27,978 bases of DNA from Anthropogastromicrobium sp050944455 (GCA_050944455.1 JBMNRC010000031.1:1-27978); one strand, 5' to 3'. Shown: positions 15,883-23,952, counted from the first letter of the stretch. The notes: generated by a model not told the origin, from the sequence alone. A program made the numbers and translations.

Positions 15883-16047
15883 AACGGACAGATCAGCGGA
15901 CATATGGATCTGCCTGGGGATTGCTTCCTGAACACAGCGTGAACTTTTTCGGAGCGTCAGCAGAGAGCAGCAGAACAGCAGAAAAATTTTTCGGGGCGTT
16001 TCTGCGCCGCGGGTGAAATTTTTTAGAAAATCACACAGATAAAGCCG

Positions 16048-16096
16048 GATGCCCGGCAGGAATCAGTTTCTGATTCCTGCCGGGCATCTGTATCGA
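16048..16096 (+). terminator. bidirectional 19-bp terminator hairpin
   Basis: Arms at 16048-16066 and 16070-16088 are perfectly complementary over 19 bases with a three-base TTT loop. Convergent genes face it: the reductase from the left and the MarR gene from the right. The + side tail is not T-rich, but the - strand side is followed by CCGGCTTTATC, so it may act mainly for MarR or on both strands. The 15883-16047 stretch holds no gene; two short T-runs occur there. Confidence 0.7.
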
Positions 16097-16116
16097 AACG
16101 GGCATCTGTATCGAAA
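16081..16116. repeat. 18-bp perfect tandem duplication
   Basis: CGGGCATCTGTATCGAAA occurs twice in direct succession (16081-16098 and 16099-16116). The first copy includes the last eight bases of the terminator stem, so this is a small slippage-type duplication of the terminator's 3' edge. Confidence 0.9.
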
Positions 16117-16166
16117 AAACTGCGCTCTTATGCCTTATGCGTGGACAATGGATGCTGCTTTGCTGT

Positions 16167-16655
16167 TCACAGGGATGGATTGGCGATCTCCGGGGTTTCA
16201 GGCAGATCATTTTTCATCTCGTCCAGAAGCAGAAGAAGACTGTTTTTCAGCTCTCTTGACTGCTCCGGCGTGATGCGTTTCTCCATGCGCTGAAGGACAT
16301 TCTGTACGTAAGTTTCACTGATGTTAAGGTAATCGAGGTACTTTTGGGTAACCTTGAGATGAACCTGCCGCTTGTCCTGCAGAGAAGTCTCTTTTGTCAG
16401 ATACCCCTTCCTGACGAGGTTGTTCACTTTATAACTCGCGTTCGGGGAAGAGATCCCTACATACTCAGCGAACTCGTTCACGGTGGGGCTCCCGAGAGCA
16501 TAAATAACTTCCATACAGAAAGTTTCAACGGTAGTGAGAGTCGCTTCCCGGGTTTCAAAGTTGCGGAAAACTTCTTTGTAAAAGTGCAGCTTGAAACGGG
16601 TATAGACAGCTTCAAAAAGCTGTTTGTTGCTCTTGGCTGAATCAGTTGAATCCAT
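16167..16655 (-). CDS. MarR family transcriptional regulator
   Basis: This dimeric winged-helix DNA-binding protein (162 residues) has helix-turn-helix and wing at about 55-105: LGSPTVNEFAEYVGISSPNASYKVNNLVRKGYLTKETSLQDKRQV in fragments matches the MarR pattern (recognition helix SSPNASYKVNNLV, wing D-K-R-Q). Flanking helices form the dimer interface. On its strand CCGGAGGAAGCT precedes the ATG. It is the only complete - strand gene and is divergent from the TrpXYZ-like operon, so it may control that operon and itself; the ligand is unknown. The unusually polar C-terminus carries no extra domain. Confidence 0.9.
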   Translation of the reverse strand: MDSTDSAKSNKQLFEAVYTRFKLHFYKEVFRNFETREATLTTVETFCMEVIYALGSPTVNEFAEYVGISSPNASYKVNNLVRKGYLTKETSLQDKRQVHLKVTQKYLDYLNISETYVQNVLQRMEKRITPEQSRELKNSLLLLLDEMKNDLPETPEIANPSL

Positions 16656-16720
16656 AGCTTCCTCCGGAGAAAAAGCTGCTTCTACGGCGAAGACAGCGGG
16701 ATGTTTTTGATAAGTTACGA

Positions 16721-16743
16721 AATCAATTATGATTATTTTAACA
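16721..16743 (-). promoter_or_regulatory. promoter of the MarR gene with an adjacent dyad
   Basis: Read on the - strand, TGTTAAAAT (16735-16743 in + coordinates) is an extended -10. Just downstream, AATCA-N4-TGATT (16721-16734) forms a dyad at about the start point, a common place for MarR autorepression. Both assignments are from sequence shape only. Confidence 0.4.
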
Positions 16744-16966
16744 CGGTCTGAGGATTTTTTCCAGCACGGAAAGAATTTTCAGATGAAGAAAACGGAGAGC
16801 AGTATCCGAATCCCCCGGAATGCAGCCTGAGAAGCAGAGAAGAATTCAGATGGAAGAATGGGGACGGAACGGGCGGAAACCAGTAATGAGCCGGAAAAAA
16901 GAAAAGAAGACCGACGACAGGATTCCCAAAGGAAACTGCCGTCAGGGAACCGTCTGGATAAAAACA

Positions 16967-17056
16967 GTCAACATTGATCGAAATTAATCTGAATATCGCA
17001 AATAAGAACAGGATTTCGATTGATCTTTTTAAATCAGATTAAATTTGAACGTTGAC
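16967..17056. repeat. 90-bp AT-rich imperfect inverted repeat, candidate operator
   Basis: The outer arms start GTCAAC (16967-16972) and end GTTGAC (17051-17056), and continue inward to matching TTAATCTGA (16984-16992) and TCAGATTAA (17034-17042) blocks. A nested inverted pair, ATCGAAAT (16977-16984) and ATTTCGAT (17013-17020), lies inside. The right arm overlaps the -35 box of the downstream promoter. The segment is clearly AT-richer than its surroundings. It could be an operator for the divergent MarR protein or another regulator. Confidence 0.55.
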
Positions 17057-17080
17057 TTCAGCGCTTTAGCCCGTTATATT
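17052..17080 (+). promoter_or_regulatory. promoter of the ABC transporter operon
   Basis: TTGACT (17052-17057) and TATATT (17075-17080) are 17 bases apart, each one mismatch from consensus. The implied leader from about 17087 to 17213 contains GGGC/GCCC and CCGGGC/GCCCGG hairpins. No T-box motif is visible. The rest of the 16744-16966 gap shows no gene. Confidence 0.75.
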
Positions 17081-17213
17081 AATAAACAAGAATTTTGCGG
17101 GAAGCCGTCCATGCGGATTTCAGTTATTTTTCAGGGCAGCGGAGCCCGCAAATCCATCCGGGAGCGAACCGGGCGTGCAGCCCGGGCTGTTTCCGCATCT
17201 GAGGAGGGGAATT

Positions 17214-18278
17214 ATGAAGATCAGAAAAATCTGTGCTTACATCAGTGCAGCGGCGATGGCCGCAGGTCTTGTCGGTGCTGTCACAGTCCCGGCGGAAGAA
17301 GAGACAGAGGAGGAAACCGTTGATCTCACAGGGATGGACTTCACGGTAGGCGTCATTCAGCTGATTCAGCACCCGGCGCTGGACGAAGCAACCCAGGGCT
17401 TTGAGGATGCTCTCTATGATCTTCTCGGAGACCACGTTACCATCGATGTCCAGAACGCTGCCGGTGATTCAGCGACCTGCGCGACAATCGCAAACAGCTT
17501 CGTTTCTTCACACTATGACCTGATCATGGCGAACGCGACGGCCGCGCTTCAGGCGGCATCCGCGGCTACCGCTGATATCCCGATTCTCGGAACCTCCGTG
17601 ACCGACTATGCTACCGCGCTGGATATCGATGACTGGACCGGAACTACGGGCATCAATGTTTCCGGAACCTCCGACCTGGCTCCGCTGGACCAGCAGGCCG
17701 AGATGCTTGCTGAGCTTTTCCCGGCTGACGAGTATGAGACGGTTGGCATTCTGTACTGTTCCGCTGAGCCGAATTCGAAGTATCAGGCGGACCACATCCG
17801 CGGGTATCTGGAAGATGAGGGCTATGAGGTTACCGATTACACGTTCTCGGATTCCAATGATGTGGCTCAGGTAACGGATACGGCCTGCAAGAACTGCAAG
17901 GTTCTCTACATTCCGACCGACAACACGGCGGCGAACTGCGCGGAGAATATCAACAATATCGCGCTTCCGGCAGGTGTTCCGATCATTGCCGGCGAAGAGG
18001 GAATCTGCTCCAGCTGCGGCGTCGCGACGCTGTCCATCGATTATTACGATCTCGGATACCAGACCGGTGAGATGGCCTATGATGTGCTGGTGAACGGTGA
18101 GGATCCTGCCGAGATGGAAGTTCAGACCGCGGACAAGGTAACCAAGGAGTACAACGCGGAAATCGCGGAAGAACTTGGTGTTGAGATTCCTGATGATTAC
18201 GTTGCGATCGGCACGGAAGAGGCAGAATCCGAAGAAGATACTGAAGCGGAAACTGAAACAGAAGCTGAAACGGAATAA
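17214..18278 (+). CDS. ABC transporter substrate-binding protein, TrpX-like (PF04392 type)
   Basis: This is the solute receptor of the following permease and ATPase. It has 354 residues: signal peptide at about 1-27 and a type I binding fold (about 40-330) starting FTVGVIQLIQHPALDEATQG, a signature of the TrpX/DUF534 group, whose studied members bind tryptophan, tyrosine or phenylalanine. Blocks IMANATAALQAASAAT and VLYIPTDNTAANCAENI fit the same family. There is no lipobox cysteine before the mature start, which is odd for a Gram-positive receptor. Both ends of the mature protein are strongly acidic (EEETEEETVDL at the front; a Glu/Thr-rich run in the last 25 residues). GAGGAGGGG precedes the ATG. 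The ligand remains unproven. Confidence 0.85.
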   Translation: MKIRKICAYISAAAMAAGLVGAVTVPAEEETEEETVDLTGMDFTVGVIQLIQHPALDEATQGFEDALYDLLGDHVTIDVQNAAGDSATCATIANSFVSSHYDLIMANATAALQAASAATADIPILGTSVTDYATALDIDDWTGTTGINVSGTSDLAPLDQQAEMLAELFPADEYETVGILYCSAEPNSKYQADHIRGYLEDEGYEVTDYTFSDSNDVAQVTDTACKNCKVLYIPTDNTAANCAENINNIALPAGVPIIAGEEGICSSCGVATLSIDYYDLGYQTGEMAYDVLVNGEDPAEMEVQTADKVTKEYNAEIAEELGVEIPDDYVAIGTEEAESEEDTEAETETEAETE

Positions 18279-18307
18279 ATTATCAGACCGAAGAAGGCAG
18301 AGAATTC

Positions 18308-18348
18308 GTGAGACGTTTCCGGGCAGGGATGCGCCGGAAACGTCTCAC
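18308..18348 (+). other. intercistronic 15-bp hairpin between receptor and permease genes
   Basis: GTGAGACGTTTCCGG (18308-18322) pairs perfectly with CCGGAAACGTCTCAC (18334-18348). No T-tract follows, so it is unlikely to terminate fully. Such hairpins after a receptor gene often protect the upstream mRNA and give more receptor than permease, which is inference here. Confidence 0.75.
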
Positions 18349-18409
18349 TGCTGTGTGAGGCAGACTTCATCTTCAACCGGACCCGCCCCGGAAAAGGCTG
18401 GGACAGCTT

Positions 18410-19336
18410 ATGTCGTATAACTTTATGTACTTTCTGGAAGCCATCCCCGGTGATGTCGCCCAGGGCCTGATCTGGGGCATAATGGCGCTCGGCGTCTATA
18501 TCACGTACAGAATCCTGAATTTCGCCGACCTGACGGTTGACGGCTCCTTTGCAACCGGCGGCGCAACCGCGGTCGTGCTGATTCTTGACGGGGTTCCGGC
18601 TCCGATCGCTGTTCTCGCGGCATTCGGCGTCGGCCTTCTGGCCGGGCTCTGCACGGGTCTTCTGCACACTCTTCTCGGCATTCCGGATATTCTATCCGGC
18701 ATACTGATGCAGATTGCTCTGTATTCGATAAACCTGAACATCATGGGAATGGCAAATGTAGCCGTTTCCGTCAACAAATACAGCCTGGTGATGTCGTCCC
18801 GGTATATCGGGACTGCCATTCCGGTCGGACTGATCTTCATCGCGGCCGTGATGATTATCCTGTACTGGTATTTCGGAACCGAGCAGGGTTCGGCGATCCG
18901 CGCGACCGGGAACAACCCCGCGATGAGCCGCGCGCAGGGCATCAATATCAACGCGATGAAAGTTCTCGCCCTTTCTTTCTCCAACGGCCTCGTTGCCATG
19001 GCCGGTGGACTGTTCGCCCAGTACCAGGGCTTCGCGGATATCAACATGGGCCGCGGCTCCATCGTCATCGGCCTGGCTGCCGTGATCATCGGAGAAGTGC
19101 TCGGGAACGCGATTTTCCGCAAAGGCATGAATTTTATGGTGCGGATGATCTTTGTCGCGGTCGGTTCGATTATTTACTATATCGTGATCGGTTTTGTCCT
19201 CTGGCTGAGGATGCCAACGGATGACCTGAAGCTGTTTACGGCGATTATCGTCGCGGTGTTCCTGGCAATTCCGTACCTGAAAAACCAGGCCGGGCATTCG
19301 TTCGGCGCGGCAGCCCGGAAAGGAGCAAAGAAATGA
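18410..19336 (+). CDS. ABC transporter permease, TrpY-like
   Basis: This inner-membrane subunit has 308 residues and about eight to nine hydrophobic segments of the BPD_transp_2 (branched-chain/purine-type) permease family. Recognisable blocks are QGLIWGIMALGVYITYRIL, LNFADLTVDGSFATGGA and the EQGSAIRATGNNPAMSRAQG loop, which contacts the ATPase. The same permease type accompanies PF04392 receptors in Streptococcus and other Bacillota. The ribosome binding site before ATG 18410 is weak (AAAAGG, distant). It lies 131 bases after the receptor gene with a hairpin between, and its stop overlaps the ATPase start (ATGA). Confidence 0.88.
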   Translation: MSYNFMYFLEAIPGDVAQGLIWGIMALGVYITYRILNFADLTVDGSFATGGATAVVLILDGVPAPIAVLAAFGVGLLAGLCTGLLHTLLGIPDILSGILMQIALYSINLNIMGMANVAVSVNKYSLVMSSRYIGTAIPVGLIFIAAVMIILYWYFGTEQGSAIRATGNNPAMSRAQGININAMKVLALSFSNGLVAMAGGLFAQYQGFADINMGRGSIVIGLAAVIIGEVLGNAIFRKGMNFMVRMIFVAVGSIIYYIVIGFVLWLRMPTDDLKLFTAIIVAVFLAIPYLKNQAGHSFGAAARKGAKK

Positions 19337-20127
19337 TCCGTCTGGAACATGTCTCCAAAACGTTCAATCCGGGAACAATCAATGAAAAAGTTGCGCTGAA
19401 CGACCTTTCCCTCACCATCGGCGACGCTGAGTTCGTGACCGTGATCGGAGGGAACGGCGCTGGCAAGTCCACTATGCTGAACGCGCTGGCAGGAGTATGG
19501 CCGGTAGATTCCGGCAGAATCTTCATTGACGACATGGACGTCACGGGGCTTCCGGAGTATAAAAGGGCAAAGTATCTCGGCCGGGTTTTCCAAGATCCGA
19601 TGACCGGCACCGCTTCCGACATGGAAATTGAGGAGAATCTGGCGCTCGCGGCGCGCAGAGGCAAAAAGCGCGGCCTGGGCTGGGGGATCACGAAGGAAGA
19701 GAAAGAAGAGTACAGGCAGAAACTGGCTTCCCTCGGGCTGGGTCTGGAGAACCGGATGACCGTGAAGGTCGGATTGCTTTCCGGCGGACAGAGACAGGCG
19801 CTGACCCTTCTGATGGCAACGCTGCAGAAGCCGAGAGCGCTGCTTCTTGACGAACACACCGCGGCGCTGGATCCGAAAACCGCGCAGAAAGTACTCAGCG
19901 CGACAGACAGAATTGTCCGGGAGAATCGGCTGACGACACTGATGATCACACATAACATGCGCGACGCGATCACGCACGGGGATCGGCTGATCATGGTCTC
20001 CGAGGGCAATATCATCCTCGATATCAGCGGCGAGGAGAAGAAGCACCTTACCGTGGAAGATCTGCTGCATAAGTTTGAGGAAGCTTCCGGGAGAGAATTC
20101 GCGAACGATCAGGCGATTCTGTCCTGA
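19333..20127 (+). CDS. ABC transporter ATP-binding protein, TrpZ-like
   Basis: This cytosolic ATPase of the same importer has 264 residues, standard for a single ABC domain. Motifs in order are Walker A GGNGAGKS (39-46), Q-loop VFQDP (85-89), signature LSGGQRQ (149-155), Walker B ALLLDEH (169-175) and switch histidine H207. The start overlaps the permease stop by four bases (ATGA), indicating coupled translation. A terminator follows 43 bases after the stop, ending the operon. Confidence 0.95.
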   Translation: MIRLEHVSKTFNPGTINEKVALNDLSLTIGDAEFVTVIGGNGAGKSTMLNALAGVWPVDSGRIFIDDMDVTGLPEYKRAKYLGRVFQDPMTGTASDMEIEENLALAARRGKKRGLGWGITKEEKEEYRQKLASLGLGLENRMTVKVGLLSGGQRQALTLLMATLQKPRALLLDEHTAALDPKTAQKVLSATDRIVRENRLTTLMITHNMRDAITHGDRLIMVSEGNIILDISGEEKKHLTVEDLLHKFEEASGREFANDQAILS

Positions 20128-20170
20128 AAGCGATTGCTTCAGAAACAATAATTTGATTAAGACCAGAAAA

Positions 20171-20205
20171 TGTCTCTTCTCTGAAACAGGGGAGAGGCAT
20201 TTTTA
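20171..20205 (+). terminator. terminator of the ABC operon
   Basis: TGTCTCTTCTCTG and CAGGGGAGAGGCA (20171-20183, 20187-20199) form a stem with G-U pairs around AAA, followed by TTTTTAT. Confidence 0.82.
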
Positions 20206-20207
20206 TG

Positions 20208-20236
20208 TTGCGGTTTTTCATCTTCAGTCGTATGAT
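20208..20236 (+). promoter_or_regulatory. promoter of the MATE gene
   Basis: TTGCGG (20208-20213) and TATGAT (20231-20236) have exactly 17-base spacing and directly follow the preceding terminator. Confidence 0.6.
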
Positions 20237-20329
20237 TAAATGCGATTGCCCCGGCAGGCCGGCAGAAAATCAAAGCGTGACCGGCAATATCGCGGGCAGT
20301 CAATGTGCGGAAAGGAGCGGAGAGCCGAG

Positions 20330-21736
20330 TTGAACCAGACCAGAAAAAGAGATAACGGCAGCGGACCGGAAACATCAGCGCAGCCGGAGAACTTTGAAAA
20401 CCGCCTGGGAACGGAGCCGATGCTCCCCCTGGTTCTCAGGATGGCCCTGCCCTCTGTGCTCGCCCAGATCGTCAACATGCTGTACAACGTTGTCGACCGT
20501 GTGTTCATCGGTCATATCGCGGGGGAAGGCACGAACGCTCTCGCGGGAGTCGGCGTGACCGGGTCTCTGCTGATCCTGATATCCGCTTTTGCGATGTTCG
20601 TGGGCGGGGGCGGAGCCCCGCTTGCGGCGATTGCCCTGGGGAAGGGTGACCACGAGGAAGCGGGCCGGATCCTCGGGAACGGTTTCGACCTTCTGATCCT
20701 GTTCACCGTACTGACCTCGGCCGGCATTTTCGCCTTTATGAGACCTGTCCTGCGGCTGATCGGGGCTTCGGAACAGACGCTTCCGTACGCGGAAGCCTAT
20801 CTCTCGGTTTATCTGCTGGGTACATTCTTTGTCCAGGTTTCCGTCGGGCTCAACAGCTTTATCAGCAGCCAGGGGCGCTCGCTCACCGCGATGTGTTCCG
20901 TTCTGCTGGGTGCCGTCCTGAATATCGCGCTTGACGCGCTTTTTGTCCCGGGGTTCGGGTGGGGAGTCCGCGGCGCCGCGGCCGCGACGGTTATCTCGCA
21001 GGCGGCATCAGCTGTCTGGATCCTGCGTTTTCTGTGCTCGAAAAAGGCAAGCCTGCGGCTGGAAAAACGTCATCTGCGTCCCGATCGGACGACGATTTCG
21101 CGGATTTTTTCCCTGGGCATATCCCCCTTTGTCATGAACAGCACAGAGAGCCTTGTGGGATTTGTGCTGAACGGCAGCCTGGCCAGATACGGCGATATTT
21201 ATGTCAGCACGCTTACCGTCATGCAGAGTGCGATGCAGTTTGTGAGCGTACCGATTTCCGGCTTTTCCAACGGCCTTTCACCGGTGATCAGCTATAATTA
21301 CGGGCACAGGAGCCCGCAGAGGGTGAAGGAAGCTGTGAAAATCGGGATGATTGTCATGGCCGGTTATAACTTCATCGGGACAATGTTCGAGATCCTGTTT
21401 CCGGCGTCGGTCGCCCGGATTTTCACGGACGACCCGGAACTGATCTCAATGGTCTCGAAAATCATGCCGGTGTTTCTTGCCGGAATGACGATTTTCGGCC
21501 TGCAGCGGGCCTGCCAGACCACTTTCGTGGCGACGGAACAGCCAAAGCTGTCCCTGTTTATCGCGCTGCTCCGAAAAATCATCCTGCTGATTCCGCTGGC
21601 TCTGATTCTGCCGGTATGGTTCGGCGTGATGGGTGTCTATGCGGCGGAAGCCGTTGCCGACGCGACAGCTGCCACGATCTGCACTATTCTTTTTATCCGG
21701 AAACTGCCGGACATCCTGAAGACCATATCAGACTGA
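20330..21736 (+). CDS. MATE family multidrug/cation efflux transporter
   Basis: This twelve-helix membrane antiporter (about 468 residues) exports organic cations or drugs, coupled to Na+ or H+. MATE blocks visible are MLPLVLRMALPSVLAQIVNM (helix 1), YNVVDRVFIGHIAG (characteristic loop), VGGGGAPLAAIALGKGDHEEA, and SFISSQGRSLTAMCSVLLGA with its repeat-2 counterpart GFSNGLSPVISYNYG. The reading frame is open to 20240, but the TTG at 20330 is chosen: AAGGAGCGGAG precedes it, and the upstream residues are Arg-rich and unlike a MATE N-terminus. An in-frame ATG at 20303 without a ribosome binding site is the alternative. Confidence 0.9.
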   Translation: MNQTRKRDNGSGPETSAQPENFENRLGTEPMLPLVLRMALPSVLAQIVNMLYNVVDRVFIGHIAGEGTNALAGVGVTGSLLILISAFAMFVGGGGAPLAAIALGKGDHEEAGRILGNGFDLLILFTVLTSAGIFAFMRPVLRLIGASEQTLPYAEAYLSVYLLGTFFVQVSVGLNSFISSQGRSLTAMCSVLLGAVLNIALDALFVPGFGWGVRGAAAATVISQAASAVWILRFLCSKKASLRLEKRHLRPDRTTISRIFSLGISPFVMNSTESLVGFVLNGSLARYGDIYVSTLTVMQSAMQFVSVPISGFSNGLSPVISYNYGHRSPQRVKEAVKIGMIVMAGYNFIGTMFEILFPASVARIFTDDPELISMVSKIMPVFLAGMTIFGLQRACQTTFVATEQPKLSLFIALLRKIILLIPLALILPVWFGVMGVYAAEAVADATAATICTILFIRKLPDILKTISD

Positions 21737-21869
21737 GGATATTATCCGCGTCCTGGCGCAGGTACTATCGGTGTGAATACAGGGTGCTTTTGGACGGGGG
21801 TATTTTCCGCGGCCTGGCGGAGGTACCTGCTGCCGGAACCGCGCGAGCCGAAACAGGACAAGAGGTCAG

Positions 21870-22565
21870 ATGATGGAAAAACTGGAGAATTTTCTGAATG
21901 ACTGCAGAACAAGTCCGGAAATGAAACGCCGGCTGTGGATGACGACGATCGGAGTCCTGCTGAGCGGGTTTTCGGTCGGGATGTTCCAGAACTCCCGGAT
22001 GGGACTTGATCCCTTCCAGATCTTTGCCCATGGCCTTTCTTGCAGGCTGGCCGGCGGAATGGGATTCGGCACCTTCTATATGATTCTGAATCTGGCAATA
22101 CTGGTCTTCGACCTGATTTTTCTCGACGCGAAACTGATCGGAATCGCTACGTTCATCAATCTTTTTCTGCTGGGATATGTCGTTGATTTTTCATCCTGGC
22201 TCTGGGGTGTGATTTTTCCGGCTCCCGGCCTCGCGGTCAGATTTTTTCTGCTTCTCGCCGGACTGATGATTCTCTGCTTTGCCTCCGCGCTCTATTTCGT
22301 CGGGGATCTGGGAGTCTCCACCTATGACGCGCTGGCCCTCACGCTGTCGGCAAGGATCAGAAAGATCCCATTCCGCTTTATCCGAATCACGACGGATCTC
22401 TGCTGCGTGATCATCGGGGTGCTCTGCGGTTACGCGTATGGCATGAGACCCGGCATCGGAACGATTCTCACGGCCTTTTTCATGGGACCTTTCATCGATC
22501 TGTTCAGGACGCGCGTCGCAGAGCCTCTCCGGAAGAACGGATTCCGGAAGCAGAAGTGCGCGTGA
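21870..22565 (+). CDS. YczE/YyaS-like integral membrane protein
   Basis: The 231-residue protein has about five hydrophobic segments. Blocks VLLSGFSVGMFQNSRMGLDP, FGTFYMILNLAILVFDLIF and FVGDLGVSTYDALALTLS are typical of the YczE group (COG2364), related to the membrane half of YitT but without a DUF2179 tail. The family role is not established. AGAGGT precedes two adjacent ATG codons (21870, 21873). It follows the MATE gene by about 130 bases without a clear terminator, so co-transcription is possible. It is a second YitT-superfamily member in this window. Confidence 0.82.
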   Translation: MMEKLENFLNDCRTSPEMKRRLWMTTIGVLLSGFSVGMFQNSRMGLDPFQIFAHGLSCRLAGGMGFGTFYMILNLAILVFDLIFLDAKLIGIATFINLFLLGYVVDFSSWLWGVIFPAPGLAVRFFLLLAGLMILCFASALYFVGDLGVSTYDALALTLSARIRKIPFRFIRITTDLCCVIIGVLCGYAYGMRPGIGTILTAFFMGPFIDLFRTRVAEPLRKNGFRKQKCA

Positions 22566-22587
22566 ATGCGGAAGATCGTGCAAGACT

Positions 22588-22610
22588 GCGGCTGCGGGCA
22601 TAACAGCCGC
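22588..22610 (+). terminator. hairpin after the yczE-like gene, weak terminator candidate
   Basis: GCGGCTG (22588-22594) and CAGCCGC (22604-22610) form a 7-bp stem. The T-run (TTTTTT) comes only some 25 bases later, so termination is uncertain. Confidence 0.4.
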
Positions 22611-22708
22611 GGCAGTGATTTCCAGGCAGGCAATTTTTTAAAACATATACAATTATCCGGGCCTGCTGAGGAAGTCACGTTTTATCATGTCGACAGGAGG
22701 AAACTATA

Positions 22709-23338
22709 TTGTCTTTACTGGTTATAGCCAATGCTCTGACGGCTGTCGGAATGCTTTTTATGTTTGCCAGCATGCTGGCAAAGAAAAAGAAAACAGTCGT
22801 TTTGCTTCAGGCCGTTTTCATGGGCATCCAGACCGCGGCCTTTGCCATGCTCAGATCGCCGAGCGCCGTTCTCCAGAATCTTTTCAGCGTGATCCGGAAC
22901 CTGCTGGTTCTGGCCGGTGTCAGCAATGTTATAGTCCAGACAGCGATCATCGCTGTTGGTGTCGTACTCGGACTGTACTATAATACGCAGGGACTGATCG
23001 GACTGCTGCCGGTGGCAGCGACTGTCATCAACGCAGTGTTTGTCGTGCGGAAGGACGAGACATCAGTGCCGCTCAAATATTCGCTGCTGGTGACTTCGGC
23101 CATGTGGATCGTCTACAGCCTGTATTCCCGCAACTACGTCAACGCGGTGTCCAACGCGGTCAGCATCGGTATGAACCTGTTCTCCCTGATCCAGATCAGC
23201 AGGGACAGGAACGGCCGGAACCCGGTGGACTATCTGGGAGGGCAGAAGATGACGGAACGCGTCCGGAAAGGAAAAGATTCGCGGGAACAGTCCGGCAGCG
23301 CACAGGCAGGACATCAGGATAACGGCTATCAGGAATGA
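22709..23338 (+). CDS. YgjV-like membrane protein
   Basis: The 209-residue protein has about six short hydrophobic segments in the first 165 residues and a hydrophilic Arg/Lys/Gln-rich tail of about 45. The pattern of paired helices, LLPVAATVINAVFVVRKDE and MWIVYSLYSRNYVNAVSNAV, resembles the YgjV (inner membrane) family; its function is unknown. The start is TTG at 22709, set by AGGAGG eight bases before it; no better start lies nearby. The frame reads into the start region of the next gene, whose own ribosome binding site lies just past this stop. Confidence 0.68.
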   Translation: MSLLVIANALTAVGMLFMFASMLAKKKKTVVLLQAVFMGIQTAAFAMLRSPSAVLQNLFSVIRNLLVLAGVSNVIVQTAIIAVGVVLGLYYNTQGLIGLLPVAATVINAVFVVRKDETSVPLKYSLLVTSAMWIVYSLYSRNYVNAVSNAVSIGMNLFSLIQISRDRNGRNPVDYLGGQKMTERVRKGKDSREQSGSAQAGHQDNGYQE

Positions 23339-23361
23339 TCCAAAGATCTTCAGGAGGGGTT

Positions 23362-23952
23362 ATGGATAACGATCAGCAAATTTCATCGGATTTTCTCTCA
23401 CAGGTTACAGCGGAGAGCAGAACAATCACGGAACTGCTCTGCGAACAGGCGAAACTTCATCCTGGCGATATTTTTGTAGTCGGATGCTCCTCGAGTGAGA
23501 TTCTCGGAGAAAATATCGGAACTCACACCAGCATGGACGCGGCCGCAGCCGCCTATAAAGGGATAAAGGAGGTTCTGGATAAGCACGGCCTCCGCATCGC
23601 TGCACAGTGCTGCGAACATCTGAACCGGGCGCTGATCGTGGAGCGGGAAACCATGGAGGCCTACGGCCTTGAACAGGTGAATGTTATTCCCCAGCCGAAC
23701 CACGCGGGAGGAGCTTTCGCGACAGTTGCCTATCAGAACCTGAAAGATCCGGCAGCCGTTGAAAGCCTGAACCAGAAAGCGAGCGCCGGCATTGACATCG
23801 GGGGAACCCTGATCGGCATGCACATTCATCCGGTTGTCGTCCCGGTGCGGGTGAATCCGAATAAAATCGGAAACGCTTATGTGATCTGCGCGCGGCGCAG
23901 GCCGAAGTATGTCGGCGGCGCGAGGGCGGTTTACGATCAGAAACTGATGTGA
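23362..23952 (+). CDS. TIGR01440/UPF0340 family protein (YwlG-like)
   Basis: The 196-residue cytosolic protein belongs to a conserved Bacillota family of unknown function (DUF436). Hallmark blocks are FVVGCSSSEILGENIGTHTS, CCEHLNRALIVERETM, QPNHAGGAFATVAYQNLKDP and IGMHIHPVVVPVRV. Length is close to the usual 180-190. The start at ATG 23362 is set by AGGAGGGG; the frame is open to 23335 but that stretch overlaps the preceding gene. In other Bacillota it often neighbours rpiB or glyA; that context is not seen here. Confidence 0.92.
   Translation: MDNDQQISSDFLSQVTAESRTITELLCEQAKLHPGDIFVVGCSSSEILGENIGTHTSMDAAAAAYKGIKEVLDKHGLRIAAQCCEHLNRALIVERETMEAYGLEQVNVIPQPNHAGGAFATVAYQNLKDPAAVESLNQKASAGIDIGGTLIGMHIHPVVVPVRVNPNKIGNAYVICARRRPKYVGGARAVYDQKLM

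Noticed and set aside
16081..16116. Two direct repeats considered as a CRISPR start
   Set aside because: Only two copies, adjacent without a spacer, and 18 bases long; this is a tandem duplication.
17087..17213. Possible T-box leader before the ABC operon
   Set aside because: No TGGNACC-type T-box sequence and no specifier-loop layout; the leader is also too short.
19177..20148. 323-codon - strand frame across the permease and ATPase genes
   Set aside because: Antisense to genes with full ABC motifs; composition is typical of a shadow frame.
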